Positions 21,794 to 33,187 of a DNA stretch of 64,000 nucleotides are shown piece by piece. The DNA is from Dermanyssus gallinae (Eukaryota; Arthropoda; Arachnida; Mesostigmata; Dermanyssidae): the NCBI GenBank assembly GCA_003439945.1, contig QVRM01002433.1, forward strand, positions 88,501-152,500, written 5' to 3'. Made by a program: the position numbers and the translations under genes. Positions within the stretch are counted from its first letter, which is position 1. Each line of letters opens with the position of its first letter. Below the pieces are notes generated by a model, which saw only the letters and a list, made by a program, of their open reading frames with translations, made no database searches and had not been told where the DNA came from.

Positions 21794-24700
21794 CTCTCTG
21801 TCTCTTCCATCTCTTCTCTCTCTCTCATCTCTCTCTCCCGCTCTCTATCTAGTCTCTCTCTCTCTCTCTCTCTCTTTCCTCTCTCTATGCGGTGCCCCGC
21901 TCCCTCTCTCCCCTGCGGTCTCTCGTCCAATCGTATCCCCTAAACAAACTATAACGCTGCATGACGCCGTCTGTGATCGCGTCGCGCGTCTCTTCACGAG
22001 AGGGTCATGAGGTCGTTCGTGAGCGAGTATTCCGTCGACCGGGCGCACCGGGTCTAAAGCCCGATCTCGTAATAACAACACCTACCGAGGTCTGGGTTTT
22101 AGATGCCGAGGTTTGCGGCCCGAATAGGGACCTCTTAAAAGCGCGGCAGGACAAGATCACCAAATATGACATCAAGTTCCTAAGAGCGGCGCTTCCCGAC
22201 CCGCAAATACCTCGCAGATTCGGATCCATTACTATCTCTATGAGTGGTGTATGGGACCCCAAATCTGCGAGTACGCTCTTGGGGCTCGGCGTCACGAAGA
22301 GGAATCTTATGGATCTTACCGTCTTGACGTTGCAAGGAACCTTGAGTATATACAGCTCGCACCGGGTCCATAAGAGCGGAGGCTACCATCAAGCAAGGAC
22401 ACGGACAGCTGATCCTTAACCTCACGTGACACCTTTTTACCACCATTTTTATTAAGGCGAGCACTGCCGAGTGTGCAAACGTATTGTAAATTATTAATAA
22501 ATCATCACAATATTATTTTTATACACAATATTACATTTACAATATTATATTTAGCGGTTATTGAAGCAAATAGCGACAGACGAATACAACCGTGTTTTAT
22601 TGCAACCTCTAAGGACTCTGCATAAACTAAGGAATTTGCACGTGTGTAACCAGATAACAAAAACCGGGCACAAACGCATTCCGTGCGGTATTTGCAACAG
22701 AATAAACGTACATAATTATGTGTGCGGCGGTGCGTTGCAGAGTAACCCAAGCACCGCTCCGACAATGCTATGGCTTCAAGGTGGACCCGGAGCAAGCTCA
22801 CTTTTCGGCCTGTTCAACGAACATGGGCCTTATCAAATTACGGCTGACCGAGTCGCACATCTTCGTAACACGTCATGGACTCAGCTATTCAACATGCTTT
22901 ACATTGACAACCCCGTAGGAAGTGGTTTTTCTTTCACGACGAGCGAGGCTGGCTATGTGAGCGGCGAGACCGAGGCCGCACGAGACCTTGTAGAGGCTCT
23001 TCGGCAGTTTTTCGCACTTTTCAACGAATACTCGAAAAACGACTTCTACATCACGGGAGAGTCATACGCTGGTGAGTAGCTTAGGCCCAGCTCACACACA
23101 ACCGTCATTTCGTAACTGCTACCGGCTGCCGACACATTGGAGATAACTCGGGGAGATAAACACTGCCAGAGCTATAGAATATACTCCTCATTTAGATGTG
23201 TGTGTGCGATTTGTGCAGACCCTGTGCAAGGCCGACCGGTCTGGAAGGCTGCGACAAAATGCCCCTGGTACCTAAGTAACTGGTAATTGAAGGCAAGGTT
23301 CTCACGGAGCCCGCGAAAGTCTCAAAGGTTTTCAATTATTCTTCACTAGTGGCGTTGCCGTATCCTTGCCAGAACATCCCAGAAATTAGCGTATTATTAA
23401 GCAAAATCTATCGAAACAATCCACGACGACATTCAGTTTGAAAAAAATGACCAAATTCCAAGTGTTGACTCTAGTTGTTGGTATTGGGGCGGGATTTCCA
23501 ACACCGGATTAGTATCACCAATTGTACATTATCCACTACGCTAGATCTCGTATAGCCGACTTCCTGACATACAGCATAAATGCCTTAATAGAGGAGGCAG
23601 AATACTCTAGCCGCCTTAAGATCGCCAGAGTGGTAACGAACCACAAAAGTGGTTTAGTATGAGCGACCCGTCGAACTACCGCCTAGTGCGTGTTCTGCCT
23701 ATTTTAAACAAGATAATTGAAAAATAATTGTTAGTCAAATGACGAGGCATCTTGAAAGCGGCAACATGCACTCGGGCAACCGATTTGAATTCCACAAAAT
23801 CGGGGTTACAGATCATACCGTTGTGCAACTAGTGAAAGACACGCGTTTCGAGTTTAGATAGGGAACTGTTGTGTGCACTATTGTTTGCAGATCTCAGACG
23901 CGCCTCTGACAGCGTTCGTTCAAATATGCTTCTATTTATTATTTATTCAATTTCAAATCATTCACGGTCGGACTATGACATTTGGGTCCCTGCGAACGTG
24001 TGCACCATTACGGAGGGTCCAGTGTATGGACCAGCCATTTCTGGAGGGTTCCTCGAACCGAGGCCGCATTGCCCCGTTGCACATCCAGCGACAGACGCTG
24101 TCTGAGGAAATCACTTGCTCGCTTATCTCCGCTGGCTAGAATTAGACCCGACCTTCTGTAGCAAACTGCGAGTAGACGGACCCGGCCCACCAAGGGCCTC
24201 GAAGGCAAGTAGGTGAAACTCGTACGGATAACCGATGTTCTGGTACTTTCTAACCTTGCCTGCCTCGGCGAGAGCCGATGCATGACCAGCCTGAGCCGCG
24301 CCAGCACTGACCATTGAAGGGGCTAATGAGTCAGTAACTGTCGCGTCCCAAACCAGCATGCATCCGCGCTCGAACGGAGTCAAGGTCAGACCGTCAGGTC
24401 TCTTCCCGCCCTCTCTGTCTAGTCCGACGGGCTCCAGGACGCACGGTAGACCACTGGATCGTAGAGCTTTGCTAAAGGTTTCGTTCAAGGCTTTGTGTCT
24501 TGCTCGCCTACCTGCGCTGACAATACAAGACAGCCCGTGGCGTCATTCTGGCTTGACGACGTCTCCGCAGACGCAAGCAAGAGTGTACACAAGGTCTGTC
24601 CCTAAACGAAGTCCGACCGCGATCCGTACCGACTCGTCATCTAACAGGGTCCCGATCTGAGCACAGGGTATGGCGTGGAGCCATGCGCCCGCCCCCTTGG

Positions 24701-27700
24701 AGGAGACGGCGCGCAGCCTGGCCTTATTGGCGTCCGTGGCGCATTCCGCAATGAGGTTTTGGACTCTTTGCTCATAAAGAATAATTGCTGTTCATTCTCT
24801 CCGGTGTCCAGCCTCGGCGGGCTCGTGGCCGCACAGGGCAACTGCCCTGCGATGGCTTGTCTCCAATCGGGCTTCTAAGTCCGTGAGAGCAACAGAATCC
24901 AGGAGGGTTTTTGCTTGTTGCATAGACCTATGGAGGGAAGCTGCCAGAGCTGTTTCCGATAAGACAGTCGCATCAGGTAACCCTAGGCCACCCCAAAGAA
25001 CAGGGAGTAGAGCTTGTTGGCGCGCACGAGCGGATAGGCTGAGGTTTAGCAACGCCTCTAATGTAGACATGATGCAAGTAGTTGAGACAAAGGGCCGAAA
25101 ATGATGATCTCAGAAGAAAAGGCCTCGGTGAGAACCTACCAAGTGAATGCGTGACATTGCATTTTCTAGCTTGACCAGCCACCTCTCGAGGACATCTGGA
25201 ACTCCTTGCGGGAATAGGGGGACGCCTAGCAACTCTAAATTCGTGCCGACAGTCTTGCACCCTGGGAGAGCCTCTAGCACTTCGTAGTCAGCAGCACCTC
25301 CTACAGCATGGACCTCACATTTTGCAGGGTTTAGGGCCAGGCCACTTCACTCAGCAAACTCAATGACTTGGTGGATGTCCCTCATTACCGCATCGGGGGC
25401 GCTACCCAGAACACCGTCGTCCAAGTACCATACATTTAGAGGGTATTCAAAAGAGTCGACCAACTCCTTGACAGCCAGGCAGAATAGGGGGGGGACCCAA
25501 TGGGTCGCCCTGCTGCACCCCAGTTTGCGACATTATGACATCATGCGGCAGGAGAAGGCAGGAAGGCTCCTTATAAGCTAGTTCCACCTGGCGGAACATA
25601 CTCGGAACATAGGCTTTTACCGCACTCAATAAGTGGTCCCTCCGAATACTGTTAAAGGCGTTTCTGAAGTCAAGCTTAACCACAAGGGTAGCTTCAGAGC
25701 GTGACTCCAGGAAGGACCGAGTCGAGTGCACTGCGGTTTTGCATCCTCCCGGTGTCGCAAACCCAAGCTGATGGACACCAAGAGTATGTGAGATGTCTGC
25801 CTTGTTCTCTAAGATGCCAATCTTTGCCGCCAGCCTCCGGATTGCAGATGAACATGCGATGGGCCTTACACTGCCACCTTTCTTCTTAAGGGCGAAAAGT
25901 TTGGCACCAAAGATGAGCGGTCGCCATTCGGAGTGCGGCGAACCCCAGCGAAGAAGATCAACGACTTTGGCCAGGGCAGCCGCAAATCGGTCGGCGGCAG
26001 CTCCTAGAGCGGGGGATAGCAGGTCTTGTGCTTCTACTCAAATTTAAGCACCGGAGCTTTGATAAGCACGTCTTTAAACTGCTATTCGGCGTACTTTCTC
26101 GGACGTCTGCAGTTTGTGGACGTGGCGGGGGTCTCGGTCGGAGCTGCTCCCGGTTTCGTTCGGTACACCCCAGGACTCGTGCATTGGTCTTAATGCTTTA
26201 TAAATAATTTAGATATAAATGTTGTACGAGGAGCAGCTATCTTGCAAGACTCTTTGGTTACGCGCATGTAGAGCCCTTATCATTTGGCTTGCTATCATCA
26301 AGAAACTCATCACCATATAGCAAGAGTAAAATAGGAGCATTTTCACGCAAGTAGCTCTACAACGATTTTTTTTCTGAGTTTTTTACGTATATATCAGAAT
26401 TTTAGACTGCCTGCAGTAGGGGTTGGGCAGAATGACTAAGTGTGGCACAGATGGGCTATCTTCGTATATCTCGGGGATCGGCCAGTTGACAAAGAAGACA
26501 ACACAATATATTAAATATAGGAAATACCACTCGCTACTAAACCCTGATAGTATTTTTTAAGAACATCCATGGGATTTTGTCGGATATACTAGAACTTATC
26601 TGCCGTAGACGGGCGAGAAGGACCAGCGCATCTAACACGGTCACACTGAAGATCCGTATGCACCGAAGCAGCAAGGGCAGGCCAAGCATTTGGCGTTTGA
26701 GCTGTCAGAGAGTAGAACACAATAGTAGTACGTTAAAATTACTATCGATTTTTTGCAATATTTGTAAATGTGTGAAAAATAAGATACCCTTGTAAATGTT
26801 TATATAACCAATAAATGATCTTGTTAAAAAAGTGTGCATTTGGCCGTCACTGGAGATGATAAATGCTTCTACTTTGCCATACAAATGTTTTTTTCTTTTT
26901 GGACAACCTTGCTTTCTTGCCACTCTGTTCCTACTTGTACCCGGCGGGTTGGCCGCTATAGCATTGTCATGTTATGGCAGTGTTGCAAATGTATCCAGTC
27001 TTGTAGTCTCCCCTTGTGCGCATTGATTAAGTGCGCGCGCTTTCTCTCTCTCTCTCCCTTTTCTCTCTTTTCCTTTTAGTACTGAGTGTAGATTAGCATG
27101 GTACGACATGCAATCGAGTAGCGATAGATAGATCATTATTTGACAACCTCCGTATATCAGATGAATGCATCGTTTGCGATTAACGCATGTCACGCAAGCA
27201 CCGCTTACGTCTTTGCAAAACTGTGTTGTTCGATGAAACCAGGTAAATATATACCGGCACTCGGCTACGCCCTGCACCAGAAGCGCAACGAGGAGCTGGG
27301 CATCGCCAGACTGACTGGTCTGGCGATTGGCGACGGTTTCTGCGATCCACCAACAATGCTCAACTACGCCGACTTCCTGCTGCAGATCAGACTAGTGGAC
27401 CAGCTCCAGGCAACAGAGCTTCGGAACGCGCAGCAAAAAGTCGAGGAAAGCTTGGCCCAAGAAAACTACACGGCCGCGTACTACAGATACGTTGACATGT
27501 TCAGCAAATACAACAAATTCACTTCGCTGAGCGACTTCAACTTTCTCTGGGCCCAGGATCCAGAAAGCTTAGACTACTTCGTGCAATTTGTGCAGTCGGC
27601 CGCAACAAGGCGAGCCATCCACGTGGGCAATACGAGCTTTGCAAATTTCGCGAATGGCGTGTACAATAAATTCGTAGACTCGTTTATGCGCTCGGCGAAG

Positions 27701-28444
27701 CCATGGCTTGCTGAACTCATGGAACATTACAAGGTTGTGCATAAAGCAAGCAATTACGCAATACAATAGTAGATCTATGGACGTCGATCCTATATTCAAG
27801 GCTTGTGCCTTCAGATTCTAGACATCTAAGACTCGTTTTAAGGTCGCATGTATTTCTGCGAAACTAGTACAGTCAGTGGGTTACGAGTGTTCGCTTCAAA
27901 GCTTTTAATGACCTCGTTATGAATTAAATGATAGTACATTACAACGTTTCGTGACAGATCTGAGTACGCAGAGAGGCGCACAATCAAGTAGTCTGGTACC
28001 TGTTTCGACACATGACCTAGTTCATTTGAGGCATTCATGTTTGCAACAGTAATGAGGTATAATGGTTTAAGATGAGATAAGTAGCTCATTAATTCGTTTC
28101 TTTATCTGGAGATTGTAGATCTTTTTTAGACCTCTTAATAAATAATTTGCAAAATACGTTGACAGGTGATGATCTACAACGGCCAACTCGATGTCATTGC
28201 CGCCGCTCCCCTGGCGGCGGCTTTTGTGAATTCGATCGAATGGAAGGGCGCCCAAGAACTGGCCCGGTCGAAGCGCATCATTTGGCAAAATCGGCGCACG
28301 GGAGATCCCGCCGGCTACGTCCGTCAAGCGGCGCGGTTCACCGAGGTATTGGTGAGGAACGCGGGCCACATGGTTCCCCATGATCAGCCTGAGAACGCCT
28401 ACGACATGATCGACCGATTCGTCAATGACAAACCGTTCAACTAG
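18876..28444 (+). CDS. Serine carboxypeptidase, CPVL-like, copy B (4 exons, 450 aa)
   Basis: This is a secreted or lysosomal exopeptidase of family S10 that removes C-terminal residues from peptides. The exons are 18876-19127, 22741-23071, 27243-27733 and 28166-28444 (1353 nt, 450 residues), all with GT/AG introns in consistent phase. Signal peptide-like residues are 1-18. The segment GKPLLLTPLIKKNQLQQAKK followed by VPSYSGYLTVN is typical of vitellogenic carboxypeptidases. The oxyanion GGPG is at 98-101, the catalytic Ser192 is in GESYAG, Asp367 is in NGQLDVI and His426 is in NAGHMVPHDQP. The length is close to animal CPVL proteins (about 450-480). No stop or frameshift is present, so I judge it a working gene although its introns are full of transposons. 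Possible roles are yolk, venom/saliva or lysosomal proteolysis; the sequence does not decide. Confidence 0.9.
19163..19219 (+). repeat. (TA)n microsatellite
   Basis: Pure TA adjoins the Tc1-like relic, matching the TA target preference of that superfamily. Confidence 0.95.
19220..21445 (+). mobile_element. Tc1-like transposon relic in intron 1 of copy B
   Basis: The ends are TA-rich and hold partial inverted similarity (AACTTGGCAAGAAAGTCC at 19239-19256; TTTTTCTTGCCGAGTTGTACC near the right end). It is the fullest of the three shared relics: B has about 480 bases (about 20810-21290) missing from copy C. The same element occupies intron 1 of A and C, so it predates the triplication. Confidence 0.7.
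19690..20725 (+). pseudogene. Tc1/mariner-type transposase pseudogene
   Basis: The pieces are an N-terminal helix-turn-helix-like segment MDQFTNAEKADSDARNARQL (resembling the insect transposase N-terminus filed as DUF4817), a middle segment with NAHNLHWWAEKK, then IWFQHNIAPPHN, where the catalytic Asp has become Asn, and RWIGRGGPIAWLLRSP. The parts lie in different frames and the catalytic site is lost. It was plainly a DDE transposase. Confidence 0.7.
21478..21665. repeat. AT-rich degenerate (TA)n tract
   Basis: About 190 bases of imperfect TA/ATATTA repeat. No coding potential is visible. Confidence 0.9.
21666..21882 (+). repeat. (CT)n microsatellite
   Basis: Interrupted CT tract of about 215 bp, only in copy B. 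The reverse strand open frames in it are Arg/Glu repeats and are not genes. Confidence 0.9.
21961..22500 (+). mobile_element. R2-like LINE, 3' end only (copy B)
   Basis: The frame 21961-22419 contains RRPGAPGLKPDLVI and VWVLDAEVCGPN, the PD...D core of the restriction-like endonuclease found at the C-terminus of R2-type elements. The rest of the element is missing. The 3' sequence (GTATTGTAAATTATTAATAAAT) matches the fuller copy in copy C (44903-46790). It is absent from copy A. Confidence 0.75.
22741..23071 (+). CDS. Copy B exon 2
   Basis: This exon codes residues 85 to 195 (split codon). The acceptor is GCGTTGCAG. It contains MLWLQGGPGASS (oxyanion hole), YIDNPVGSGFSFTTSE and GESYAG with the nucleophile Ser192. 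The donor is gtgagt in phase 1. Confidence 0.9.
23072..23560. other. Intron 2 of copy B, 5' part
   Basis: This is plain intron sequence conserved with copies A and C from the gtgagt donor onward. No gene, RNA or repeat tract is seen. Confidence 0.6.
23560..23934 (+). mobile_element. Old LINE reverse transcriptase relic in intron 2 (copy B), 5' half
   Basis: The sequence reads AEYSSRLKIARVV, SDPSNYRLVRVLPILNKIIE and LLFADLRRASDSVRSNMLL, in order the region before and including motif A of a LINE polymerase. Stops break it. It is cut at 23934 by a younger LINE and resumes at 26029. Confidence 0.7.
23935..26028 (-). mobile_element. LINE with QGDPLGP-type polymerase, 5'-truncated, copy B only
   Basis: This 2.1 kb insertion is flanked by an 8-bp duplication TGCTTCTA (23927-23934 and 26029-26036). 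Copy C has the unoccupied site near 39380-39400. The 3' end on the minus strand is an AATAAATAATAAAT tail. The 5' end stops within the polymerase domain. It is younger than the B/C duplication. Confidence 0.85.
24008..26028 (-). pseudogene. Reverse transcriptase pseudogene (GVQQGDPLGP type)
   Basis: The minus strand has VVKLDFRNAFNSIRRDHLL (motif A) and QTGVQQGDPLGP (motif B) at 25731-25447. Farther down are an AALPVLWGGLGLPDA-type segment, then GCMLVWDATVTDSLAPSMVS and QRLSLDVQRGNAASV near the C-terminus. This set is typical of a LINE group widespread in invertebrates that I cannot name with certainty. Several frame changes (for example near 25447 and 24800) show it is dead. Confidence 0.75.
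26029..26240 (+). mobile_element. Old LINE relic in intron 2 (copy B), 3' half
   Basis: This stretch continues the relic at 23560-23934 after the younger insertion, including the stretch encoding SFDKHVFKLLFGVLSRTS. The same DNA is unbroken in copy C (39204-39460). Confidence 0.65.
26241..27242. other. Intron 2 of copy B, 3' part
   Basis: This is conserved among all three copies, including an RRRARRTSASNTVTLKIRMH frame (26577-26700) and a CT tract (27040-27065). The frame is kept in A, B and C, but it lies inside an intron without splice support and is more likely old repeat than an exon. The acceptor GAAACCAG ends at 27242. Confidence 0.5.
27243..27733 (+). CDS. Copy B exon 3
   Basis: This exon codes residues 195-358. 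It opens with KYIPALGYALHQK directly after the Ser motif, includes LTGLAIGDGFCDPP (the conserved S10 GNGLCDP-like turn) and ends at EHYK before a gttgtg donor. Residues 269-344, the lid-like insertion, differ strongly from copy C. N-glycosylation sequons are at Asn269 (NYT) and Asn324 (NTS). Confidence 0.9.
28166..28444 (+). CDS. Copy B exon 4
   Basis: This exon codes residues 359-450 plus TAG. The acceptor is TTGACAG. It has MIYNGQLDVIAAAP (Asp367) and NAGHMVPHDQPENAYDMID (His426). It ends PFN and has no recognisable targeting tail. Confidence 0.9.
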   Translation: MMIYNGQLDVIAAAPLAAAFVNSIEWKGAQELARSKRIIWQNRRTGDPAGYVRQAARFTEVLVRNAGHMVPHDQPENAYDMIDRFVNDKPFN

Positions 28445-30185
28445 GTAGCAGCGCTTTGTGCATTGGTCTTTGACATGCTGGCGAAGAAAGTCCATTTGAT
28501 TTGTTACATCATGCTCAATTAGTTCGGAAATGTTATATTCAGAAAGATTGCATTTAATCAACTCACCGTCTGGTAAAGCAGTGAAATGTCAAAGCATCGA
28601 GCAAATTCGAGCTCAACGAAAAAGAAACATATGTTTGAACGAAGAAAAAACATACATCTCAGCCAATAATGCACACTACCTATTACCTTCGACTAGCGCT
28701 CTGTTGATGAGACGTCGTATTCTTTCAGAATTTTCTACTTCTAGACGCAAATCAGCGAATAGACTTTGACTTTAATTTTGTGTTTTGTTGCATAGTATTA
28801 TCCCATGAGATTTCCACTGCTATGATGGTCCGACTCTTTGACGCCGGTCGCCAGAAGATGAGTTTCGAACGTCTCCGCCCCAAATTCCCATTTCCAAAGA
28901 GGTAATCCCGGGTTAGCTACGAGGGGAGTTAGAGGATCTATTCCATTCTGTCCACGTCATGGTCGCGATTGCAGGTCTGTCCTGAAGGCTTGCTTTCCCG
29001 ACCGCGTTTTTTTATTAACTTCCTTTACATTGACCCAAAATACTACTAGATGAGCATGAATAAATGAATGAATGAAACACATAGCTTTATTGATGAGAAC
29101 CTGCAGCGACATTCGAAAGCATACAGCCTCTGTACTGACTGAGCAACCGTAGTAGTAGTTGTAGTGGAAGTTGTATTAATTGTAATAGGCATATTAAAAA
29201 GTCTGCGCAATAAATATATTATATTCAGTCATTGCCTTGATCAAAAGTAATGCACTTTTTATTATCGCTAGGTGTAGACCAAGTGCTTGTGTCGTTTGTC
29301 TTGACGCATTTCCGAATCGAATTGGCGCCGCTATACAAATCGCAAACATTATTCAGGTGAGGAAGAGCAAACTTATGATCACATACCGCTGCAAAACGCT
29401 TTAACACTTAGATAGCGTATCGGTAAGTAGTACAATTTAATTATTTGAAACACACATCAGACGCTTTAAGTATCTTGGTAGAGTTCCTTGACTCCCTCTC
29501 GTTTAGGGCCCGTACATATAATTTAGTAGGGATTGAAATGTACAATAATCTGCCCAAGCAGAATTAGAAACAATTGAGGTTCCACGCATCTTACGATTCA
29601 TTTTTAGGAGCTTGGATGTGAGCCTCCTAGATAGCGAAATTATAGGATGCATCACTCTCCCTTCACCGTGCCCAGTATCTTAATGAAAAGCTGATCTTCG
29701 TCAAAGGATCCGCGATCCAGTTAACACCAACAGCTGTGAAAATTATATAATGAATACTACTCAGTGTGATTGTACAGCAAGCATTCATCTATAAGCGAGA
29801 ACCATATTAGTGGTCGGCGATAGCATAGTACCTGCACTTGTACTGCCAAAAAAGCTCCGTTTGCCCCACCGTTCCGGTTTGGTTGCACCCAAGACATAGA
29901 GTTTGAGAAAGACGTATTACTGTTGGCCATAGAGATCCTTTGTTTCAAATGTAGAGCTCGCTTGATTCTACATATTTTTAGAATCATTAACAATACTGTT
30001 AACAGCACCGCTTTTATCCACAGGCCAGTCAGGAGAGTGTCCTATTCTGCGTTCCCCCTTCTGATCATCGCCCAATGCCAGTTACTGAGAGTTCTCGCCA
30101 CAGCAATAGAACAGATGTTGTAAAGAAGATGGTACATAATGTTGCCAGTTGGGTATCGGGCGTTTTGTAGGGGTGAAGATTCACA
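28445..30185. other. 3' flank of copy B, left arm of the inverted repeat
   Basis: This flank is matched in reverse by 35165-36938. I see no gene. AATAAA motifs on the plus strand at 29061 and 29209 could serve as polyadenylation signals for copy B, but both lie more than 600 bases after the stop. From about 30060 the DNA is a LINE linker region that continues into the spacer. Confidence 0.5.
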
Positions 30186-31481
30186 AGGCTAAAGTAGGCT
30201 GACTCCACCACTACCGCTGAAACGAAGTCGACGACATAAGATAGCGGCTTGGACTTAATGGATTGAGGATCCCACTTTGCGAGGCTCTCTAGGAGCAACT
30301 TAATATTGATTTTCCTAGAGACACCTTGTCTGCTAGAAGTTGTAGCTGGCGTAGTCAACGAAACATCAATAGAGACGGGCACGTGTTTCTTTAGACCTGT
30401 AACCGTCAGATATTCATACCATTTGAATACCACATTATTATTCGAAAATGAAGTCGCAAATATGTCATATGCCGACGTCCCGGGACGAGCTTGTGAGCTG
30501 TTGGGTGTTGGTCCACGCGAGTCCACAAAGAAGGTGGGAGTTTGTGGGTCACTACATATTCAGAGATCGTACTGATGGAGAACATCGATGAGTGCAGATG
30601 TTCTCGGAGACGATACATCAAGGCGGCAATTGAGGTCGGCAGCAAGTATGACTGGTTGATTACTTGGCACTCTTGAGAACGTAAAACAAATTTGCTCTAC
30701 AAGGTCTTCGGTCGAGTCTGCGCTACTGCTTCTACTGTTACTACTATACAATGCCACGATTATTGACTGACGTGTGTCTATGACCACAGTATCATCCTCT
30801 GCTAATTCCAGCCTAACATTTTTTAAATGCCGGCTCAGCAATACAGAAACACCACCTGTTGGCCTTCCGGCTTCGTGGGCAGTGGCTGGGCAGTGGTAGC
30901 CATAAGGCCCCTAAACATCAAAATGTTTCGTAGCAAATGGTTCCGTCAGTACTATTACAACTAGACCGTAAAAACTGCCGCTAGATATAAAATCCATCAC
31001 CGAACCTACGCCCTCGATGTTCCATTGTGTGATGCGAAGCGTCGTCCTATTACTGGTGGAACGCGGGGGCGCTTGGCCTGAGATGCCTCGTAGTGTTGCA
31101 GAGCGGCTTCTATATACCCCATCATAGTTTATCGAACTGGAGATGGTCCTATTTCCTCGCGTTCGTGGAGTTTCTTCCGTTTCATGTTCACTCCGCTGGG
31201 CCTGCGGAGCTTGGAAGTGCTGACCGAGTTGCGAGGTTTCCAGTGGTAGTTGTTGTCGCTGTTGTTGTCCTTGCCGTTGCCACTGTCGCTGTACTTCTCT
31301 ACATGTTGACTCTCGGAGGAGCATGTCCCGCGCTGGTCTTGGTTGATTTTGGCAGTTCTACGGCCCGACTGATTTCGTCTTCCTTCTTCAGATTCTCTTT
31401 TATTTTCTCCTTGACTTCGCTTGCTTTCTGGCCATTGCTTACTGCTTGTGATATTTTGAGGTTGACCAGAGGCGCTTGAAC
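30065..31481 (-). mobile_element. LINE apurinic-type endonuclease relic
   Basis: The minus strand reads RITQWNIEGVGSVMDFI (start of the endonuclease, catalytic Asn region) at 31040-30990, ILTEPFATKHFD, GRPTGGVSVLLSRHLKN, IIVALYSSNSR and PVILAADLNCRLD (catalytic DLN) at about 30641. After 30560 comes an unclassified linker frame (30526-30065). A stop and a shift occur at about 30911 and 30560. No polymerase follows, because the element is cut by the inverted repeat border. An N-terminal Gln-rich part lies at 31324-31130. Confidence 0.75.
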
Positions 31482-32911
31482 CAACAGCTGTCATGGCCTC
31501 TATTGACTGGTTTGGTCACATTCCATAGGCTCTTTTTGACTAGTTAGGCCAAATGACGTTGTTTTCGCCTTGTTTTTTTTTCTTGTGACTTGACAACTAC
31601 GTAACGCAGCACCATCACCTTAATATGAAAATGATGGGCATTAAATTTGCTATTGCGTGAGAGTGGTCTTTCGGACGTACATTTTTGGTCGCAATGGAAA
31701 AATTTTACCATTTTTCATGAAAAGGCGTTAACGTAAAATATCGACTTTTCATGACTTTCCGTAATCTGGGTATTAGCTTTTTGCTACGCAAGCTAGTGAA
31801 GTGACTTCCGTTGTGCAGAATTTTTCTCCGAACACGCCGGTGTAATCGGTTCCTTCATGTGTTGACTGGTTCTCCCGCAAACAGAGATTTCGCACAACTA
31901 TGTAGGAAAAAAAAGGCAGAAAAACTACTGCAGCAGGTACGCATTGGCAGCACCGTATTCCATACGGTAATAGTAATATTAGTGAATGTTTTTATTCGAG
32001 TTTTGAGCTTGGCAACTTTTCTCTAACTTTTTCTCCGGCAAGGGCCACGACGGAGAGCACTGTAGTTACCATTAAGGCGCGGACTCCAGCCGGGGCCTAA
32101 GCTGCACCTGCGTCTACGTCAAAGAAAGCTAGTGCAGCGAATTCGAGTTTAACTCAAGAATAAGGAGCCGATCTTAATGCTGAATGAAGTGCCAACTCTC
32201 GCCGCCGCCTTGCTGTGGCTGCCGAGCGACGAGGAAGGACCGAGAAAGATTGCCATAATTTATTACTATTCAGTTACACATGTACATTATACTTATCTAA
32301 ATATATTCATATTTAGATATTTCATACTACTATAGATATCCACAATATTATTAGCTGTACGCTTCTGGTTGAAGGAGTGCGCCTTGCCCGTGGCGCCCCC
32401 TACAGCCGAGGTGAGAATCAAGAGGCAAACGTTTCGTGCGACGTCGCTCTCCGCGGGGGCGCCGTCGGTGACATCACAGTGCAGAACTGGAGACAAGCCT
32501 TACAATAAAAGCTTTAGGTTATGACAGAATCTCGTGTATAGCCTGAATGGGGGGAGGGATCCTTGGGAGCTCCTGAAGAGACGGAAGCAGCTGGCAAAAC
32601 CGTGCGACCCACTTACTCTGCGACTGATTCGTATGATAGGCCTTGAAAGGCATTGCCGGGCTGCTAAATGTGCCAAGCTCCCTCAACATAGAGCGTACCC
32701 CATTATGTAACGGAATTTAGTACAAGTTTACGAAACAGCATCCAATGTAACACGAGGAGCAGACTAAGTATATTCCAGTGCGGATTTTAATGCACTATAT
32801 TTTTTATTGAGACATCTGTGGTCCCCGTTTTTTTGTCCGATCATGGCTGATTATAATTCACTCCGGCCTTCACCTTATATAAATTGGAAACCATAAACCA
32901 GTTTTAAAATG

Positions 32912-32990
32912 GCCGGTCCAGGTCTTAAACCCACGACCTCTCGAATGTAAGGAAATAGCTTTGCTACTAAGCCACCTTGTTCGGTGACGC
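32912..32990 (-). repeat. tRNA-derived SINE-like head, second copy
   Basis: This has the same A-box-like and B-box-like arrangement as 13793-13871, with a few substitutions in the anticodon-like part. It is not an independent insertion; it came with block U. Confidence 0.45.
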
Positions 32991-33065
32991 CACTAAACAT
33001 CAAGTGCACTCTTATTCACCATGAAAAATAAAATTATTATATGAATATATCCGTTTTTTTCCTTT

Positions 33066-33160
<95 letters not shown>

Positions 33161-33187
33161 AGAGAGAGAGAGCGAAAGAGAGAGAGA
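33066..33187 (+). repeat. (TA)n plus (GA)n compound microsatellite
   Basis: About 92 bp of TA followed by GA-rich sequence. The TA part is far longer than in the first block U (about 25 bp), showing fast length change since duplication. Confidence 0.95.

Noticed and set aside
21739..21930. Arg/Glu-rich minus-strand frame
   Set aside because: Pure translation of the (CT)n microsatellite.
22561..22740. In-frame extension of exon 2 upstream (MKQIATDEYN...)
   Set aside because: A GCGTTGCAG acceptor precedes SNPSTAPT, the phase fits exon 1, and the extension does not resemble the family.
26577..26795. RRRARRTSASNTVTLKIRMH frame shared by the three introns 2 as a possible hidden exon
   Set aside because: Including it would break the GESYAG-KYIPAL continuity of the enzyme, and it lacks convincing splice sites; common descent explains the shared frame.
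28067..28561. 164-codon minus-strand frame over copy B exon 4
   Set aside because: It is antisense to a confidently called exon with a catalytic His; the matching frame over copy C (36822-37115) exists only because the sequence is duplicated.
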